A stretch of DNA of 64,000 bases, from contig NZ_NESF01000001.1 of assembly GCF_003063665.1 (NCBI RefSeq), positions 434,001 to 498,000 of the forward strand, given 5' to 3'. This stretch comes from Limnohabitans sp. Hippo3. GTDB lineage: Bacteria; Pseudomonadota; Gammaproteobacteria; Burkholderiales; Burkholderiaceae_C. The notes below the pieces were generated by a model. The model had not been told where the DNA came from. It ran no database searches and saw only the letters and a program-made list of their open reading frames with translations. Shown in pieces: positions 1 through 9,347 of this stretch. The translations under genes and the position numbers were made by a program. Numbering within the stretch: position 1 is the stretch's first letter; the number at the start of each line of letters is the position of its first letter.

Positions 1-1409
1 TGAAGTAACTTCAGGATTTGCTTTTGCACGGTGACGTCCAGTGCACTGGTCGGTTCGTCCAGAACCAGCAACTGAGGCGCCACCACCAGCGCACGGGCCA
101 GGGCAATGCGCTGCCTCTGTCCGCCTGAAAAGGCATGGGGGTAACGGTTGAGCAAGTCCGGGAACTCGGCCGTGGTCAAACCGACTTCGGCCAAAGTGGC
201 CAGCACCCGCGCTTGCATGTCGGGCCCGGACAACTGCGGCTGGTGCAACCGCAAACCTTCCGAGACGATTTCGCCTACCGTCATGCGGGGCGACAAGCTG
301 CCATAGGGGTCCTGAAAAACGACCTGCACCTTCTGGCGCAAGGCTTTGTCGCGACCGGGAATACCTTGCCAAGTCTGTCCACCGAAGGACAGTTCGCCGC
401 CAAAGGGGATCAAGCCCAACACGGCCTGCGCCAGACTGGATTTGCCAGAACCCGACTCCCCCATCACGCCCAACGTGGTGCCCGGCATGATGCTGAAGTC
501 GACCCCATACACAGCCGTGAAGTGGTGTTGGCGGAACCAGCCGCGAAAACCGGGCACGTTCATCGGGTAACGCACTTGCAGGCCCTTGGCCTGCACCAAG
601 GGTGCCCCGGCTGGGTAGATTGTCGCCAAGCCATCCCGGGTGGGCCGACTGTCCAGCAGCTTTTGGGTATAAGGATGCTGGGGGCGTGAGAACACATCGG
701 CCAAAGCGCCCTGTTCCACCAGATGGCCTTTTTCCATCACCGCCACCCGGTCGGCAAAGTGGCGCACCAAGGCCAAATCGTGGGTGATCAGCAAAACGGC
801 CATGCCGGTTTTTTGCTGCAGATCGGCCAGCAGCTGCAACATCTGCAGCCGCAAGCTGGCGTCCAGCGCCGTGGTCGGCTCGTCGGCCAGCAGCAGCTTG
901 GGCTCTGACGCCAGCGCCATGGCCATCATGGCGCGTTGGCGTTGGCCGCCCGACAACTGGTGCGGGTAGGCCCCAAAACGGCGCTCGGGGTCGTCGATGC
1001 CGGTTTCAGCCAGCAAATGCACGGCACGAGCGTCGGCGTCGCGCCGGGACAACAGCTTTTTGAGTTGAAGCACTTCCGAGATCTGCGCGCCCACCGTCAT
1101 CAGGGGGTTGAGCGCCGTCATCGGCTCCTGAAAAATCATGGCGATCTCGTCACCACGGATGCGCTGCATCTCGGCTGGCGTTTGCCGAAGCAGGTCCTGG
1201 CCCTGCCAAAGCACCTGACCCGTCAACTCGGCCGATTCGAGCAAGCGCAGCACCGACAGCGCCGTGACCGATTTGCCCGAACCCGACTCACCCACCAAAG
1301 CCACGCGCTCACCCGCCTGAAGGCTCAGGTTCACGCCGTGCACCACGGCCTGCCCGCCAAAGGCAATGCGCAGGTCTTTCAATTCCAGCAAAGCTTGCGG
1401 CGCGTTCAT
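1..1409 (-). CDS. yejF: Peptide ABC transporter, fused double ATPase (YejF-like), C-terminus cut by window edge
   Basis: Cytoplasmic ATPase that powers the YejABEF-type oligopeptide importer. About 469 residues are visible from the ATG at 1407-1409; the C-terminal end lies left of base 1. Two ABC domains are fused in tandem. The first has Walker A GESGSGKS (about residues 40-47), an LSGGQRQR signature and LLADEPTTALD. The second repeats GESGSGKS, FSGGQRQR and LVLDEPTSALD. The start codon overlaps the yejE stop as ATGA, so the two are translationally coupled. Its place downstream of two permeases and a binding protein fixes the role. A generic Dpp/Opp label is possible, but fused ATPases are typical of YejF. 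Confidence 0.9.
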   Translation of the reverse strand, partial: MNAPQALLELKDLRIAFGGQAVVHGVNLSLQAGERVALVGESGSGKSVTALSVLRLLESAELTGQVLWQGQDLLRQTPAEMQRIRGDEIAMIFQEPMTALNPLMTVGAQISEVLQLKKLLSRRDADARAVHLLAETGIDDPERRFGAYPHQLSGGQRQRAMMAMALASEPKLLLADEPTTALDASLRLQMLQLLADLQQKTGMAVLLITHDLALVRHFADRVAVMEKGHLVEQGALADVFSRPQHPYTQKLLDSRPTRDGLATIYPAGAPLVQAKGLQVRYPMNVPGFRGWFRQHHFTAVYGVDFSIMPGTTLGVMGESGSGKSSLAQAVLGLIPFGGELSFGGQTWQGIPGRDKALRQKVQVVFQDPYGSLSPRMTVGEIVSEGLRLHQPQLSGPDMQARVLATLAEVGLTTAEFPDLLNRYPHAFSGGQRQRIALARALVVAPQLLVLDEPTSALDVTVQKQILKLL

Positions 1410-2461
1410 GCTTGAGCCTTTCGCGGGTCCAGCGCATCACGCAAGGCGTCGCCCATGAAGGTCAGCAGCAACAAGGTCACCACCAAGACCACGAAGGTGG
1501 ACATCGATATCCACCAGGCGTCGATGTTGTTTTTGCCCTGGGCCAACAACTCGCCTAGGGACGGTGTGCCCGGCGGCACGCCCAGGCCCAGAAAGTCCAG
1601 CGAGGTCAGGGCCAAAATGGCCCCACTCATGCGAAACGGCAGGAAAGTCACCACCGGGGTCATGCTGTTGGGCAACACATGACGCCACATGATTTGCCAA
1701 TGCCCCAGACCCAAGGCCCGCGCCGACTTGACGTAGTCCAGCTGGCGGTTGCGTAAAAACTCGGCCCGCACATAGTCGGACAGACCCATCCAGCCAAACA
1801 GGCCCAGCAGCAAAAGCAACAAGCCCACGCTCGGCTCGAACACGGCCGAGAAAATGATCAGCAAATACAGCTCGGGCATGGCGCTCCAGATTTCGATGAA
1901 GCGCTGAAACACCAGGTCGGTCTTGCCCACAAAAAAGCCTTGCACGGCGCCGGTCAGCACGCCAAGGAACACGCCGAACAAGGTCAGAGCCAGTGCAAAC
2001 AGCACCGACACCCGAAAGCCATACAGCAAACGCGCCAGCACATCGCGCCCCCGGTCGTCGGTGCCCAACCAATTGCGGGCAGTCGGCGGTGCCGGGTTCG
2101 GCAAGGGGGCAAAGTAGTCCAGCGTGCTGTGGTGGTAAGGGTTGGGGGCCTGCAGCGCCCAGTTGCTGCCCTTGTGTAGTTGTTGCTGAATGAAGGGATC
2201 CAAGTAGTCAGCTGGTGTTTCGAAATCACCGCCAAAAACTTTTTCGGGCAAGGTCTGCATCACCGGGAAGTACCACTGCCCGTCAAAGCGCACAACCAGC
2301 GGCTTGTCGTTGGACAGCAACTCGGCCCCCAGGCTCATCACGAACAGGGTCACGAAAATGATCAGGCTGCCGAAACCCAAGCGGTTGCGCCGGAAACGCT
2401 GCCAGGCCCGGGCCGAGGGAGACGTTTGGTACGGCAAAGCGGTGGTGGTGGCAGCGGTCAT
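1406..2461 (-). CDS. yejE: Peptide ABC transporter permease (YejE-like)
   Basis: Inner-membrane permease of 351 residues, one of two forming the channel of the YejABEF peptide importer. After a cytoplasmic N-terminus there is a membrane helix near residues 30-48, then a long periplasmic insert (about 50-135) characteristic of YejE/DppC-type subunits, and five C-terminal helices. The EAA-type loop that contacts the ATPase is visible around ARALGLGHWQIMWRHVLPN. The start overlaps the yejB stop as ATGA, and the stop overlaps the yejF start the same way, so the whole set is one coupled operon. Confidence 0.93.
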   Translation of the reverse strand: MTAATTTALPYQTSPSARAWQRFRRNRLGFGSLIIFVTLFVMSLGAELLSNDKPLVVRFDGQWYFPVMQTLPEKVFGGDFETPADYLDPFIQQQLHKGSNWALQAPNPYHHSTLDYFAPLPNPAPPTARNWLGTDDRGRDVLARLLYGFRVSVLFALALTLFGVFLGVLTGAVQGFFVGKTDLVFQRFIEIWSAMPELYLLIIFSAVFEPSVGLLLLLLGLFGWMGLSDYVRAEFLRNRQLDYVKSARALGLGHWQIMWRHVLPNSMTPVVTFLPFRMSGAILALTSLDFLGLGVPPGTPSLGELLAQGKNNIDAWWISMSTFVVLVVTLLLLTFMGDALRDALDPRKAQA

Positions 2462-3495
2462 TTGTCAAACTTCACGCGAGGGTCTACCCAGAGGTAGCAC
2501 AGGTCACTGATCAGCTTAGTGACCAGCCCAATCAGGGTGAACAAATACAAGGTGCCCAGCACCACCGGGTAGTCGCGCCGGATCACGGCTTCATAACTGA
2601 GCAAGCCCAGGCCATCGAGCGAGAACAGGGTTTCGATCAACAGCGAGCCGGTGAAAAACGCCCCGATGAAGGCCGCAGGAAAACCCGTGACCAGCGGGAT
2701 CAGCGCGTTGCGCATGACATGGCGGTACAGCACCCGGTTTTCGCTCAGGCCTTTGGCGCGGGCTGTCAATACATACTGTTTGCGGATTTCTTCCAGAAAC
2801 GCGTTCTTGGTCAGCACGGTGATGACCGCAAACGAGCCCAGCACACTGGCCGTGACCGGCAAGGCGATGTGCCACAAATAGTCGACCACCTTGGCCCCCC
2901 AGCTCAGCTGCTCCCAGTTGGACGAGGTCAGGCCGCGCAGCGGGAACCACTGCAGCTGCCCACCAAAAATCACCAGCAAGGCCACGCCCAGCACAAAACC
3001 CGGAATGGCATAACCCACCAGCACCAGCAAACTGGTGAGCGTGTCAAAACGCGTGCCGGCACGTACTGCCTTGGCGATGCCCAGCGGCACCGAGACCAAG
3101 TAGCTCAGGAAAAAGGTCCACAAGCCAAGACTGATGGACACGGGCAGCTTCTCCTTGATCAGGCTCCAGACGTCTTTGGGGTAGAAAAAACTCTTGCCCA
3201 GATCGAACCGCGCAAACTGCTGGAGCATCATCCAAAAACGCTCGGCAGGCGGCTTGTCAAAACCGTAGAGCGTTTTGATTTCGGCAATGCGGGCGGCATC
3301 CACACCCTGTCTGCCCCGGTAACCGCTGCCTGATGCCGCAGCGCCCTCCCCGCCCGTGTCCCGGCCTTGCAACTGGGCCACCATTTGCTCGACCGGACCA
3401 CCGGGCACAAACTGAATCACCACAAAGGTCATCAACAACACCCCGAACAAGGTCGGGACCATCAAGAGCAAGCGTTTGACAATGTAGGCCAGCAT
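2458..3495 (-). CDS. yejB: Peptide ABC transporter permease (YejB-like)
   Basis: Inner-membrane permease of 345 residues, the DppB-type partner of YejE. It opens with the family hallmark MLAYIVKRLLLMVPTLFGV and a first membrane helix, followed by a periplasmic loop (about 35-105) and five further helices. The EAA loop reads ARAKGLSENRVLYRHVMRN. It ends with the typical WVDPRVKFDK tail. It begins 3 bases after the binding-protein gene and overlaps yejE by four bases. Substrate is inferred to be oligopeptides; some relatives take up microcin C. Confidence 0.93.
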   Translation of the reverse strand: MLAYIVKRLLLMVPTLFGVLLMTFVVIQFVPGGPVEQMVAQLQGRDTGGEGAAASGSGYRGRQGVDAARIAEIKTLYGFDKPPAERFWMMLQQFARFDLGKSFFYPKDVWSLIKEKLPVSISLGLWTFFLSYLVSVPLGIAKAVRAGTRFDTLTSLLVLVGYAIPGFVLGVALLVIFGGQLQWFPLRGLTSSNWEQLSWGAKVVDYLWHIALPVTASVLGSFAVITVLTKNAFLEEIRKQYVLTARAKGLSENRVLYRHVMRNALIPLVTGFPAAFIGAFFTGSLLIETLFSLDGLGLLSYEAVIRRDYPVVLGTLYLFTLIGLVTKLISDLCYLWVDPRVKFDK

Positions 3496-3498
3496 GAC

Positions 3499-5373
3499 TC
3501 AGCGACCCTTTCCCGGTGCGTTGGACGCTGCAGCGGCTTGGGGTGACCACCACACGGTGGTCACCAGCGCTTCAGGCTGGTAGTAGCGTGGCAACTGGGC
3601 GGGACGCTCAAAGGCCGACGCCCGCCAGGACACCCGGTGCACCGCGCCGTACCAGTGCGGCACCACGTAATGGCCGTGGCGCAGCACCCGGTCCAGGGCA
3701 CGCAAGCTGGTCACCAGCTGCGGCCGGGTGGTGGCACTCACCACCTTGTCCAGCAAGGCATCCACTGCCGGGTCTTTCAGACCCAGCACATTGCCCGAGC
3801 CCTCCACATCGGCCGATCGGCTGCCATAGCGCTCCAGCAACTCGGTGCCGGGCGCTTCGCTGCCCACGGTGCGGTTGCTGATGATGTCAAAGTCGAACAC
3901 GTCGATGCGTTTTTGCAGCAAGGCAAAGTCGATCACCTTGTACCGGACCTGGATGCCCAGTTTTTCCAGGTTTTTGGCAAAGGGCGTGACGACGCGCCCC
4001 ATCGAGCCCGAGCTGTCGAGAAATTCGATGCTGAAGGCTTGCCCCTTGGCATTGCGCAAAGCGCCATCGCGGTAGGTCCATCCGGCGGCTTGCAGCAGAT
4101 CACGCGCCTGGCGCAAGTGGTCGCGCAGGGTGTGGCCCGAGGCGGAGTCGAGCGCCGTTTTAGGCGGTTGGGGCACATCCTGCTCAAACACTGCAGCAGG
4201 CAGCCGACTCCGCAAGGGTTCGAGCAAGGCCAACTCCTCGGTGCCGGGTGGGCCTTTGGCTTCAAAGTCACTGGCCACAAAATAGCCACGCACGCGGCTG
4301 TAGGCGTTGTAGAAGAGTTGCCGGTTTAGCCACTCAAAATCCATGGCCAGTGCGATGGCCTGGCGCACCCGCACATCCTTGAACTGGTCGCGCCGCAGGT
4401 TGAACAAAAAGCCCTGAAAGTCGCCCGCATTGCCGTGCGGCAACTCGGCCTTGATCAGCTCGCCACGCTCGAAGGCTCTGCCCGTGAAGGCCCGAGCCCA
4501 CTCGCGGGCGATGAAAGACTGCATGTAATCGAACTCACCCGCCTTGAATGCTTCGAGCTGAGCGGTGCTGTCCTTGTAGATCTTGTAGGTGATGCGGTCA
4601 AAATTGAACAAGCCTTTGCGCACGTTCAGGTCTTTGGCCCAATAAGTCGGGTCGCGCTCGTAGGTGATGTCCTTGCCAAACTGCACTCGGCCTATGCGGT
4701 ATGGCCCCGAGGCGATGGGCATGTCCATGACCATCTGATCGAATGGCTTGTAGTTTTTACCCTCCAGCCCCCATTTGTGGCTGAACACCGGCAAGCTGCC
4801 CACAATGAGAGGCAGTTCGCTGTTGGGCCGCACAAAATCAAAACGGATGCTGCGCTCGCCCAAGACCGTGGCGCCTTTGACCTCGCCAAAAAAAGTGCGG
4901 TACTGGGGCGCGGCCTGCTTGCTGGTCAGGCGCTCAAACGAATGGCGCACATCGGCGGCCAACACCGGGTCACCATTGTGGAAGCGGGCTTGCGGGTAGA
5001 TCTGGAAAGTCACCGACATGCGGTCGCTGGCCACCGCCACGTCTGACGCCAGCAGGCCATAAGCCGTGGTCGGCTCGTCCATATTGCCCACCAGCAAAGT
5101 GTCGAACACCATGGCCATCATGGCCGGGGGCGCACTGCCCTTGAGCGTGAACGGGTTGTATTTGTCGAAGTTGGACTGGCGGGTGGGCGGCACCAGCACA
5201 ATCTCGCCACCCTTGGGCGCAGCCGGGTTCACATAAGAGAAATGGGCAAAGCCAGCCGGATAGCGAATGTCACCAAACTGTGCGTAAGCGTGGGCAGCCC
5301 AGGCGGAGCCCGACATGCAGAGCCAGAGCGCCAAGCAGCAATGTGTCCAGAAAAAGGCCATGGGTCTTCGCAT
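3499..5373 (-). CDS. yejA: Extracellular peptide-binding protein (YejA-like, SBP family 5)
   Basis: Periplasmic solute-binding protein of about 624 residues that delivers peptides to YejBE. I start it at the ATG at 5371-5373 (MRRPMAFF), which gives a normal Sec signal peptide ending SGSAWAA; an in-frame extension to 5472 would run into fabI and lacks a signal. A second ATG at 5359-5361 is also possible. The body has the family 5 pattern, including YNPFTLKG and a [17 protein letters not shown] block. It is first in the importer operon. Only 37 bases separate its start from that of fabI, so the two promoters must overlap. Confidence 0.9.
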   Translation of the reverse strand: MRRPMAFFWTHCCLALWLCMSGSAWAAHAYAQFGDIRYPAGFAHFSYVNPAAPKGGEIVLVPPTRQSNFDKYNPFTLKGSAPPAMMAMVFDTLLVGNMDEPTTAYGLLASDVAVASDRMSVTFQIYPQARFHNGDPVLAADVRHSFERLTSKQAAPQYRTFFGEVKGATVLGERSIRFDFVRPNSELPLIVGSLPVFSHKWGLEGKNYKPFDQMVMDMPIASGPYRIGRVQFGKDITYERDPTYWAKDLNVRKGLFNFDRITYKIYKDSTAQLEAFKAGEFDYMQSFIAREWARAFTGRAFERGELIKAELPHGNAGDFQGFLFNLRRDQFKDVRVRQAIALAMDFEWLNRQLFYNAYSRVRGYFVASDFEAKGPPGTEELALLEPLRSRLPAAVFEQDVPQPPKTALDSASGHTLRDHLRQARDLLQAAGWTYRDGALRNAKGQAFSIEFLDSSGSMGRVVTPFAKNLEKLGIQVRYKVIDFALLQKRIDVFDFDIISNRTVGSEAPGTELLERYGSRSADVEGSGNVLGLKDPAVDALLDKVVSATTRPQLVTSLRALDRVLRHGHYVVPHWYGAVHRVSWRASAFERPAQLPRYYQPEALVTTVWWSPQAAAASNAPGKGR

Positions 5374-5410
5374 GCGACAATTCTGCCCACATTTTTCAGG
5401 AGTTGAAGAC

Positions 5411-6226
5411 ATGACTACAAAAACAGGATTTCTGTCAGGCAAAAAGCTGCTGATCACCGGCGTGCTGTCCAACCGCTCGATCGCTTATGGCATCGCCAAG
5501 GCCTGCCACGCGCAAGGTGCCGAGCTGGCTTTCAGCTACGTGGGTGAGCGCTTCAAGGACCGCATCACCGAATTCGCCGCCGATTTTGACTCCAAGCTGA
5601 TTTTCGATTGCGACGTGGGCAGCGACGAGCAGATTGAAAAGCTGTTCACCGACCTGTCGGCCACCTGGCCCAAGTTCGATGGTTTTGTGCACGCCATCGG
5701 CTACGCGCCACGCGAAGCGATTGCCGGCGATTTTCTGGACGGTTTGTCGCGCGAGGGCTTCAAGATCGCTCACGACATCAGCGCCTACAGCTTCCCCGCC
5801 ATGGCCAAAGCCGCCCTGCCTTACCTGAACGACAAGGCGTCCGTGCTGACCCTGACGTATCTGGGTGCGATCCGCACGGTGCCCAACTACAACACCATGG
5901 GCCTGGCCAAGGCGAGTCTGGAGGCGTCGGTGCGTTACCTGGCCGAGTCGCTGGGCAGCCAGAACCGGGGTCTGCGGGCCAACGGCATTTCGGCCGGCCC
6001 CATCAAGACGCTGGCGGCCAGCGGCATCAAGGGTTTTGGCAAGATTTTGTCGGTGGTGGCCGAAGCCTCACCGATTCGCCGCAATGTGACCATTGAGGAC
6101 GTGGGCAATGTGGCCGCGTTCATGCTGAGCGACTTGGCTGCAGGTGTGACGGCCGAGATCACGTATGTGGACGGTGGTTTCAGCCAAGTGGTGGGGGGCA
6201 TTGCGGAGCCAGCGGCAGCGGCTTGA
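5411..6226 (+). CDS. fabI: Enoyl-[acyl-carrier-protein] reductase (NADH)
   Basis: Catalyses the last step of each fatty-acid elongation cycle, reducing enoyl-ACP with NADH. The protein has 271 residues. It shows the divergent SDR Rossmann start ([20 protein letters not shown]) and the FabI catalytic set: Y150 in TLTYLG, then Y160 and K167 in the Y-x6-K motif NYNTMGLAK. The ATG at 5411 was chosen over an upstream in-frame start because AGGAG lies at 5398-5402 with good spacing and the protein then begins [12 protein letters not shown] as in homologues. A strong terminator follows. It is monocistronic and divergent from yejA. Confidence 0.96.
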   Translation: MTTKTGFLSGKKLLITGVLSNRSIAYGIAKACHAQGAELAFSYVGERFKDRITEFAADFDSKLIFDCDVGSDEQIEKLFTDLSATWPKFDGFVHAIGYAPREAIAGDFLDGLSREGFKIAHDISAYSFPAMAKAALPYLNDKASVLTLTYLGAIRTVPNYNTMGLAKASLEASVRYLAESLGSQNRGLRANGISAGPIKTLAASGIKGFGKILSVVAEASPIRRNVTIEDVGNVAAFMLSDLAAGVTAEITYVDGGFSQVVGGIAEPAAAA

Positions 6227-6242
6227 TGCATTCTCCATGCCT

Positions 6243-6273
6243 CTGAAGCCTGCGAAGACGGGCTTCAGCTTTT
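6243..6273 (+). terminator. fabI terminator
   Basis: CTGAAGCC (6243-6250) pairs perfectly with GGCTTCAG (6261-6268) across a 10-base loop, followed by a short T-rich stretch, 17 bases past the fabI stop. Confidence 0.75.
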
Positions 6274-6282
6274 GCAAAGACC

Positions 6283-6367
6283 GCCTGAGGCGAGGCGGGC
6301 GCTGCCCGGGCTCATAACTCGCTTCGCTCGCCAAATCGCCCGGTTCAGCGCCCACCTCACCTCAGGC
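6283..6367. repeat. Interrupted long inverted repeat
   Basis: Three nested pairs of arms: GCCTGAGG (6283-6290) with CCTCAGGC (6360-6367), GGGCGCTG (6297-6304) with CAGCGCCC (6346-6353), and an inner CCGGGC/GCCCGG pair. The loop contains CGCTTCGCTCG. No T-run follows, so it is not an obvious terminator. Confidence 0.6.
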
Positions 6368-6403
6368 TGAGTGGCGACTGTTCTGGGTCTAAAAATATCC
6401 CCT

Positions 6404-6429
6404 GTCAAATCCGCGCACGCGGGTATCCA
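6404..6429. repeat. Degenerate REP-like palindrome
   Basis: Matches 21 of 26 bases of the palindrome at 46745-46770, keeping the GTCA start, CCGCGCA core and ATCCA end. It looks like a decayed copy of the same dispersed repeat. Confidence 0.45.
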
Positions 6430-6536
6430 ACACAGCCGAAGGCAGAGGCCTTCAATCGCAGACACCGTTGGACACAACAAAAGTCAACACCATGGACCTC
6501 CAATATGTCTGAAAACCAACCGTAACCTGAAAATGG

Positions 6537-6560
6537 AAAAGCGGCGAAAGCCGCTTTTTC
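6537..6560. terminator. Bidirectional hairpin terminator
   Basis: AAAAGCGGC (6537-6545), loop GAAA, GCCGCTTTT (6550-6558). The A/T flanks allow use in both directions; it is probably the terminator of the decarboxylase gene on the minus strand. Confidence 0.75.
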
Positions 6561-6570
6561 AATTTTCCCC

Positions 6571-6654
6571 GCAGGTGAGTTGGGGCCCTGTGCGGGGGCG
6601 ATGTGGCAAAGCGAAGCGCCTCTGAGCCCCCGCACAGGGCCCCAACTCAACTGC
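6571..6654. repeat. Near-perfect 29-base inverted repeat
   Basis: 24 bases at 6576-6599 are exactly complementary to 6626-6649. After one mismatch the pairing resumes for four more bases on each side (6571-6574 with 6651-6654). The 26-base spacer contains a smaller GCG-AAG-CGC hairpin. It sits 48 bases downstream of the decarboxylase stop and could form a very stable stem on either strand. Confidence 0.8.
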
Positions 6655-6701
6655 CCCCTCCCAGAACCGAAATCCTAGAAGACATACGCTCAGCGCAGAT
6701 T

Positions 6702-8975
6702 TCAAGCCTTCACGCAATCCGCAAAGTACCGCTTCTTGCCATCGTCGTCCTTGATCTCCACCAGACCATGGATGTCGGTTTCGAAGCCCGGGCACTTCTC
6801 GTTGAATTCGCGAGCGAACTTGAGGTAGTCCACGATCTTCTTGTTGAAGACTTCGCCGGGAATCAAGAGCGGAATGCCCGGTGGGTAAGGCGTGACCAGG
6901 CCCACGGTGATGCGGCCTTCCAGGTGGTCAATCTCCACCCGCTCTGTCTTGCGCTGGGCAATGTGGGCGTAGGCGTCTGATGGGCGCATGGCCGGGGCCA
7001 GATCGGACAAATACATGTCTGTTGTGAGGCGAGCGATGTCGTACTTGGCGTACATCTCGTGCACATGCTGGCACAGGTCGCGCAGGCCCATGCGCTCGTA
7101 GCGCGGATGCTTCTGGCAGAACTCCGGCATGATTTTCCACATCGGCTGGTTCTTGGCGTACTCGTCCTTGAACTGCTGCAAGGCAGTCAACAACGTGTTC
7201 CAGCGGCCCTTGGTGATGCCGATGGTGAACATGATGAAAAAGCTGTACAAACCCGTCTTCTCGACCACCACGCCGTGCTCGGTCAGGAACTTGCTGACGA
7301 TGGACGCCGGGATACCGGTCTTGTCAAACTTGCCATCCAGATTCAGGCCCGGTGTCACGATGGTCGACTTGATCGGGTCGAGCATGTTGAAGCCGTCGGC
7401 CAACTGCTGGCCGAAACCATGCCACTTGCTGGCCTTTTTGCGCGGGTCGTTGCGCAAAATCCAGTCGTCGGCGCGGCCGATGCCTTCGTCGGCAAACTTT
7501 TCCGGGCCCCAGACCTTGAACCACCAGTCCTTACCATAGTCTTCGTCCACCTTGCGCATGGCGCGGCGGAAATCCAGGGCCTCGGCAATGCTCTCTTCCA
7601 CCAACGCGGTGCCGCCGGGTGGCTCCATCATGGCGGCGGCCACGTCACAGCTGGCGATGATGCTGTACTGCGGGCTGGTCGAGGTGTGCATCAGGTACGC
7701 CTCGTTGAACAAGGGGCGGTCCAGTTTGGTGTTTTGCGCGTCCTGCACCAGCACATGGCTGGCCTGGCTGATACCGGCGAGCAACTTGTGGATGGACTGC
7801 GTGGCGTAGACCATGGACTCTTTGGGGCGAGCGCGCTTTTTGCCCATCGCGTGATAAGGGCCATAAAACGGGTGGAAAGCCGCATGCGGCAGCCAAGCCT
7901 CGTCAAAGTGCAGGTTGTCCACGTAACCGTCGAGCATGGTCTTGATGGTTTCGGTGTTGTACAAAACGCCGTCGTAGGTGGACTGGGTCAGCGTCATCAC
8001 CCGAGGCTTGACCTTTTTCGGGTCGACACCTTTGAGCAAGGGGTTGGCCTTGATCTTGGCCATGATGGCCGCGGGCTCGAACTCGCTTTTGGGGATGGGG
8101 CCGATGATGCCGAAGTGGTTGCGCGTGGGCTTCATGAACACGGGCACCGCACCGGTCATGATGATGGCGTGCAGGATGGACTTGTGGCAGTTGCGGTCCA
8201 CCACCACCACATCGCCCGGAGCCACCGTGTGGTGCCAGACGATCTTGTTGGAGGTGCTGGTGCCGTTGGTCACGAAGAAGCAATGGTCGGCATTGAAAAT
8301 GCGCGCGGCATTGCGCTCGCTCTCGCCAATGGCACCGTTGTGGTCCAGCAGCTGGCCCAGTTCTTCCACCGCGTTGCACACGTCGGCACGCAGCATGTTC
8401 TCGCCGTAAAACTGGTGGTACATCTGGCCCACAGGGCTTTTGAGGAAAGCCACGCCGCCCGAGTGACCCGGGCAATGCCACGAATACGAGCCGTCTTCGG
8501 CGTAGTCAAGCAGCGCCTTGAAGAATGGCGGCTGCACGCCTTCAAGGTAACTTTTGGCCTCGCGGATGATGTGACGCGCCACAAACTCGGGCGTGTCTTC
8601 AAACATGTGGATGAAGCCGTGCAACTCGCGCAGGATGTCGTTGGGCAAATGGCGCGATGTTTTGGTTTCGCCATAGATGTAAATCGGTACATCGGCATTC
8701 TTGCGGCGCACTTCGTCAATGAAGGCCCGCAAGTTGATGACGGCCGGGTCCAGATCGGGCCCGGGTGAAAACTCTTCGTCGTCGATCGACAAAATGAAGG
8801 CACTGGCACGGCTTTGCTGTTGGGCAAATTGCGACAGATCGCCGTAACTGGTCACACCCAGCACTTCAAAGCCCTCGGCAACGATGGCGTCAGCCAAAGC
8901 ACGGATACCCAGGCCCGATGTGTTTTCGGAACGGTAGTCTTCGTCAATGATGACGATGGGGAAACGAAATTTCAT
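6702..8975 (-). CDS. adiA: PLP-dependent arginine/lysine/ornithine decarboxylase (AdiA-like)
   Basis: Decarboxylates a basic amino acid to its polyamine precursor, consuming a proton. The protein has 757 residues, close to biodegradative arginine decarboxylase (about 755) and longer than typical CadA. Order: N-terminal receiver-like wing domain (about 1-130), PLP fold (about 150-600) and C-terminal domain. The PLP lysine is K397 in QSIHKLLAGISQAS, with HFDEAW (about 356-361) as the cofactor aspartate motif. No antiporter gene is adjacent, unlike adiA-adiC, so an acid-resistance role is not shown by context. Arginine is the best guess for substrate; lysine or ornithine are not excluded. Confidence 0.85.
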   Translation of the reverse strand: MKFRFPIVIIDEDYRSENTSGLGIRALADAIVAEGFEVLGVTSYGDLSQFAQQQSRASAFILSIDDEEFSPGPDLDPAVINLRAFIDEVRRKNADVPIYIYGETKTSRHLPNDILRELHGFIHMFEDTPEFVARHIIREAKSYLEGVQPPFFKALLDYAEDGSYSWHCPGHSGGVAFLKSPVGQMYHQFYGENMLRADVCNAVEELGQLLDHNGAIGESERNAARIFNADHCFFVTNGTSTSNKIVWHHTVAPGDVVVVDRNCHKSILHAIIMTGAVPVFMKPTRNHFGIIGPIPKSEFEPAAIMAKIKANPLLKGVDPKKVKPRVMTLTQSTYDGVLYNTETIKTMLDGYVDNLHFDEAWLPHAAFHPFYGPYHAMGKKRARPKESMVYATQSIHKLLAGISQASHVLVQDAQNTKLDRPLFNEAYLMHTSTSPQYSIIASCDVAAAMMEPPGGTALVEESIAEALDFRRAMRKVDEDYGKDWWFKVWGPEKFADEGIGRADDWILRNDPRKKASKWHGFGQQLADGFNMLDPIKSTIVTPGLNLDGKFDKTGIPASIVSKFLTEHGVVVEKTGLYSFFIMFTIGITKGRWNTLLTALQQFKDEYAKNQPMWKIMPEFCQKHPRYERMGLRDLCQHVHEMYAKYDIARLTTDMYLSDLAPAMRPSDAYAHIAQRKTERVEIDHLEGRITVGLVTPYPPGIPLLIPGEVFNKKIVDYLKFAREFNEKCPGFETDIHGLVEIKDDDGKKRYFADCVKA

Positions 8976-9173
8976 GGGCTGGTCGGGCTGTGCGCCGAGG
9001 AAAGGTCAAAGGAATTTGAAACAGTGGCGAAGTTTAAGGACAAAAAGGCCCTGCCGAACGACGCAGATCACAAATTGGCAAAAAACCAGCCGTACAGCGA
9101 TCTGCCAAGTCCACACAAGAATTGCCACAGGCATCCAAAAACCCGTTTTTCCACTGCTACAATCTCAGGCTTC

Positions 9174-9264
9174 GGAGCGGTGGATGAGTGGTTTAAGTCG
9201 CACGCCTGGAAAGCGTGTGTGGGTTAATAGCCCACCGCGGGTTCGAATCCCGCCTGCTCCGCCA
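9174..9264 (+). tRNA. tRNA-Ser (anticodon GGA)
   Basis: Class II tRNA, 91 bases with encoded CCA. The acceptor arm GGAGCGG pairs with CTGCTCC (one G-T pair), the anticodon GGA is at 9208-9210 within CTGGAAA, a long variable arm follows, and the T arm reads GGGTTCGAATCCC. A -10-like TACAAT at 9158-9163 precedes it; I see no good -35. Its 3' end is the integration site of the island to its right. Confidence 0.97.
9251..9264 (+). repeat. Left attachment repeat (in tRNA-Ser 3' end)
   Basis: CGCCTGCTCCGCCA, the acceptor-stem end plus CCA, is repeated exactly at 27515-27528. This is the classic arrangement for tyrosine-integrase islands using a tRNA gene as attB. Confidence 0.85.
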
Positions 9265-9274
9265 TAGACCTAGT

Positions 9275-9301
9275 AAAAACGCGCCTTCGGGCGCGTTTTT
9301 C
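9275..9301 (+). terminator. Terminator after tRNA-Ser, inside the island edge
   Basis: AAAAACGCGCC, loop TTCG, GGCGCGTTTTTC. It lies inside the island and so replaces the presumed original tRNA terminator now at 27533-27564. Confidence 0.85.
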
Positions 9302-9305
9302 ATTT

Positions 9306-9320
9306 CCGTATGCCATACGG
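9306..9320. other. Candidate integrase arm-type site (left)
   Basis: CCGTATGCCATACGG is a perfect palindrome around one central base. Its CCGTATGCCA half recurs twice beside the integrase gene at the other island end (27364-27373 and 27376-27385). Recurrence at both ends suggests integrase or excisionase binding. Confidence 0.55.
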
Positions 9321-9347
9321 TGTGCCATTCATCATGCAATGGAATAA

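Larger units (their letters stand above)
6227..6701. other. Non-coding region with palindromes and terminators
   Basis: No credible gene lies between fabI and the decarboxylase gene. The stretch holds the fabI terminator, a long interrupted inverted repeat (6283-6367), a degenerate REP-like palindrome (6404-6429), a short GC hairpin terminator (6537-6560) and a near-perfect 29-base inverted repeat (6571-6654). Short open frames here are strand shadows of these repeats. Confidence 0.75.

Noticed and set aside
7059-8768. 569-residue open frame on the plus strand
   Set aside because: Antisense to the decarboxylase gene, which has an intact PLP site.
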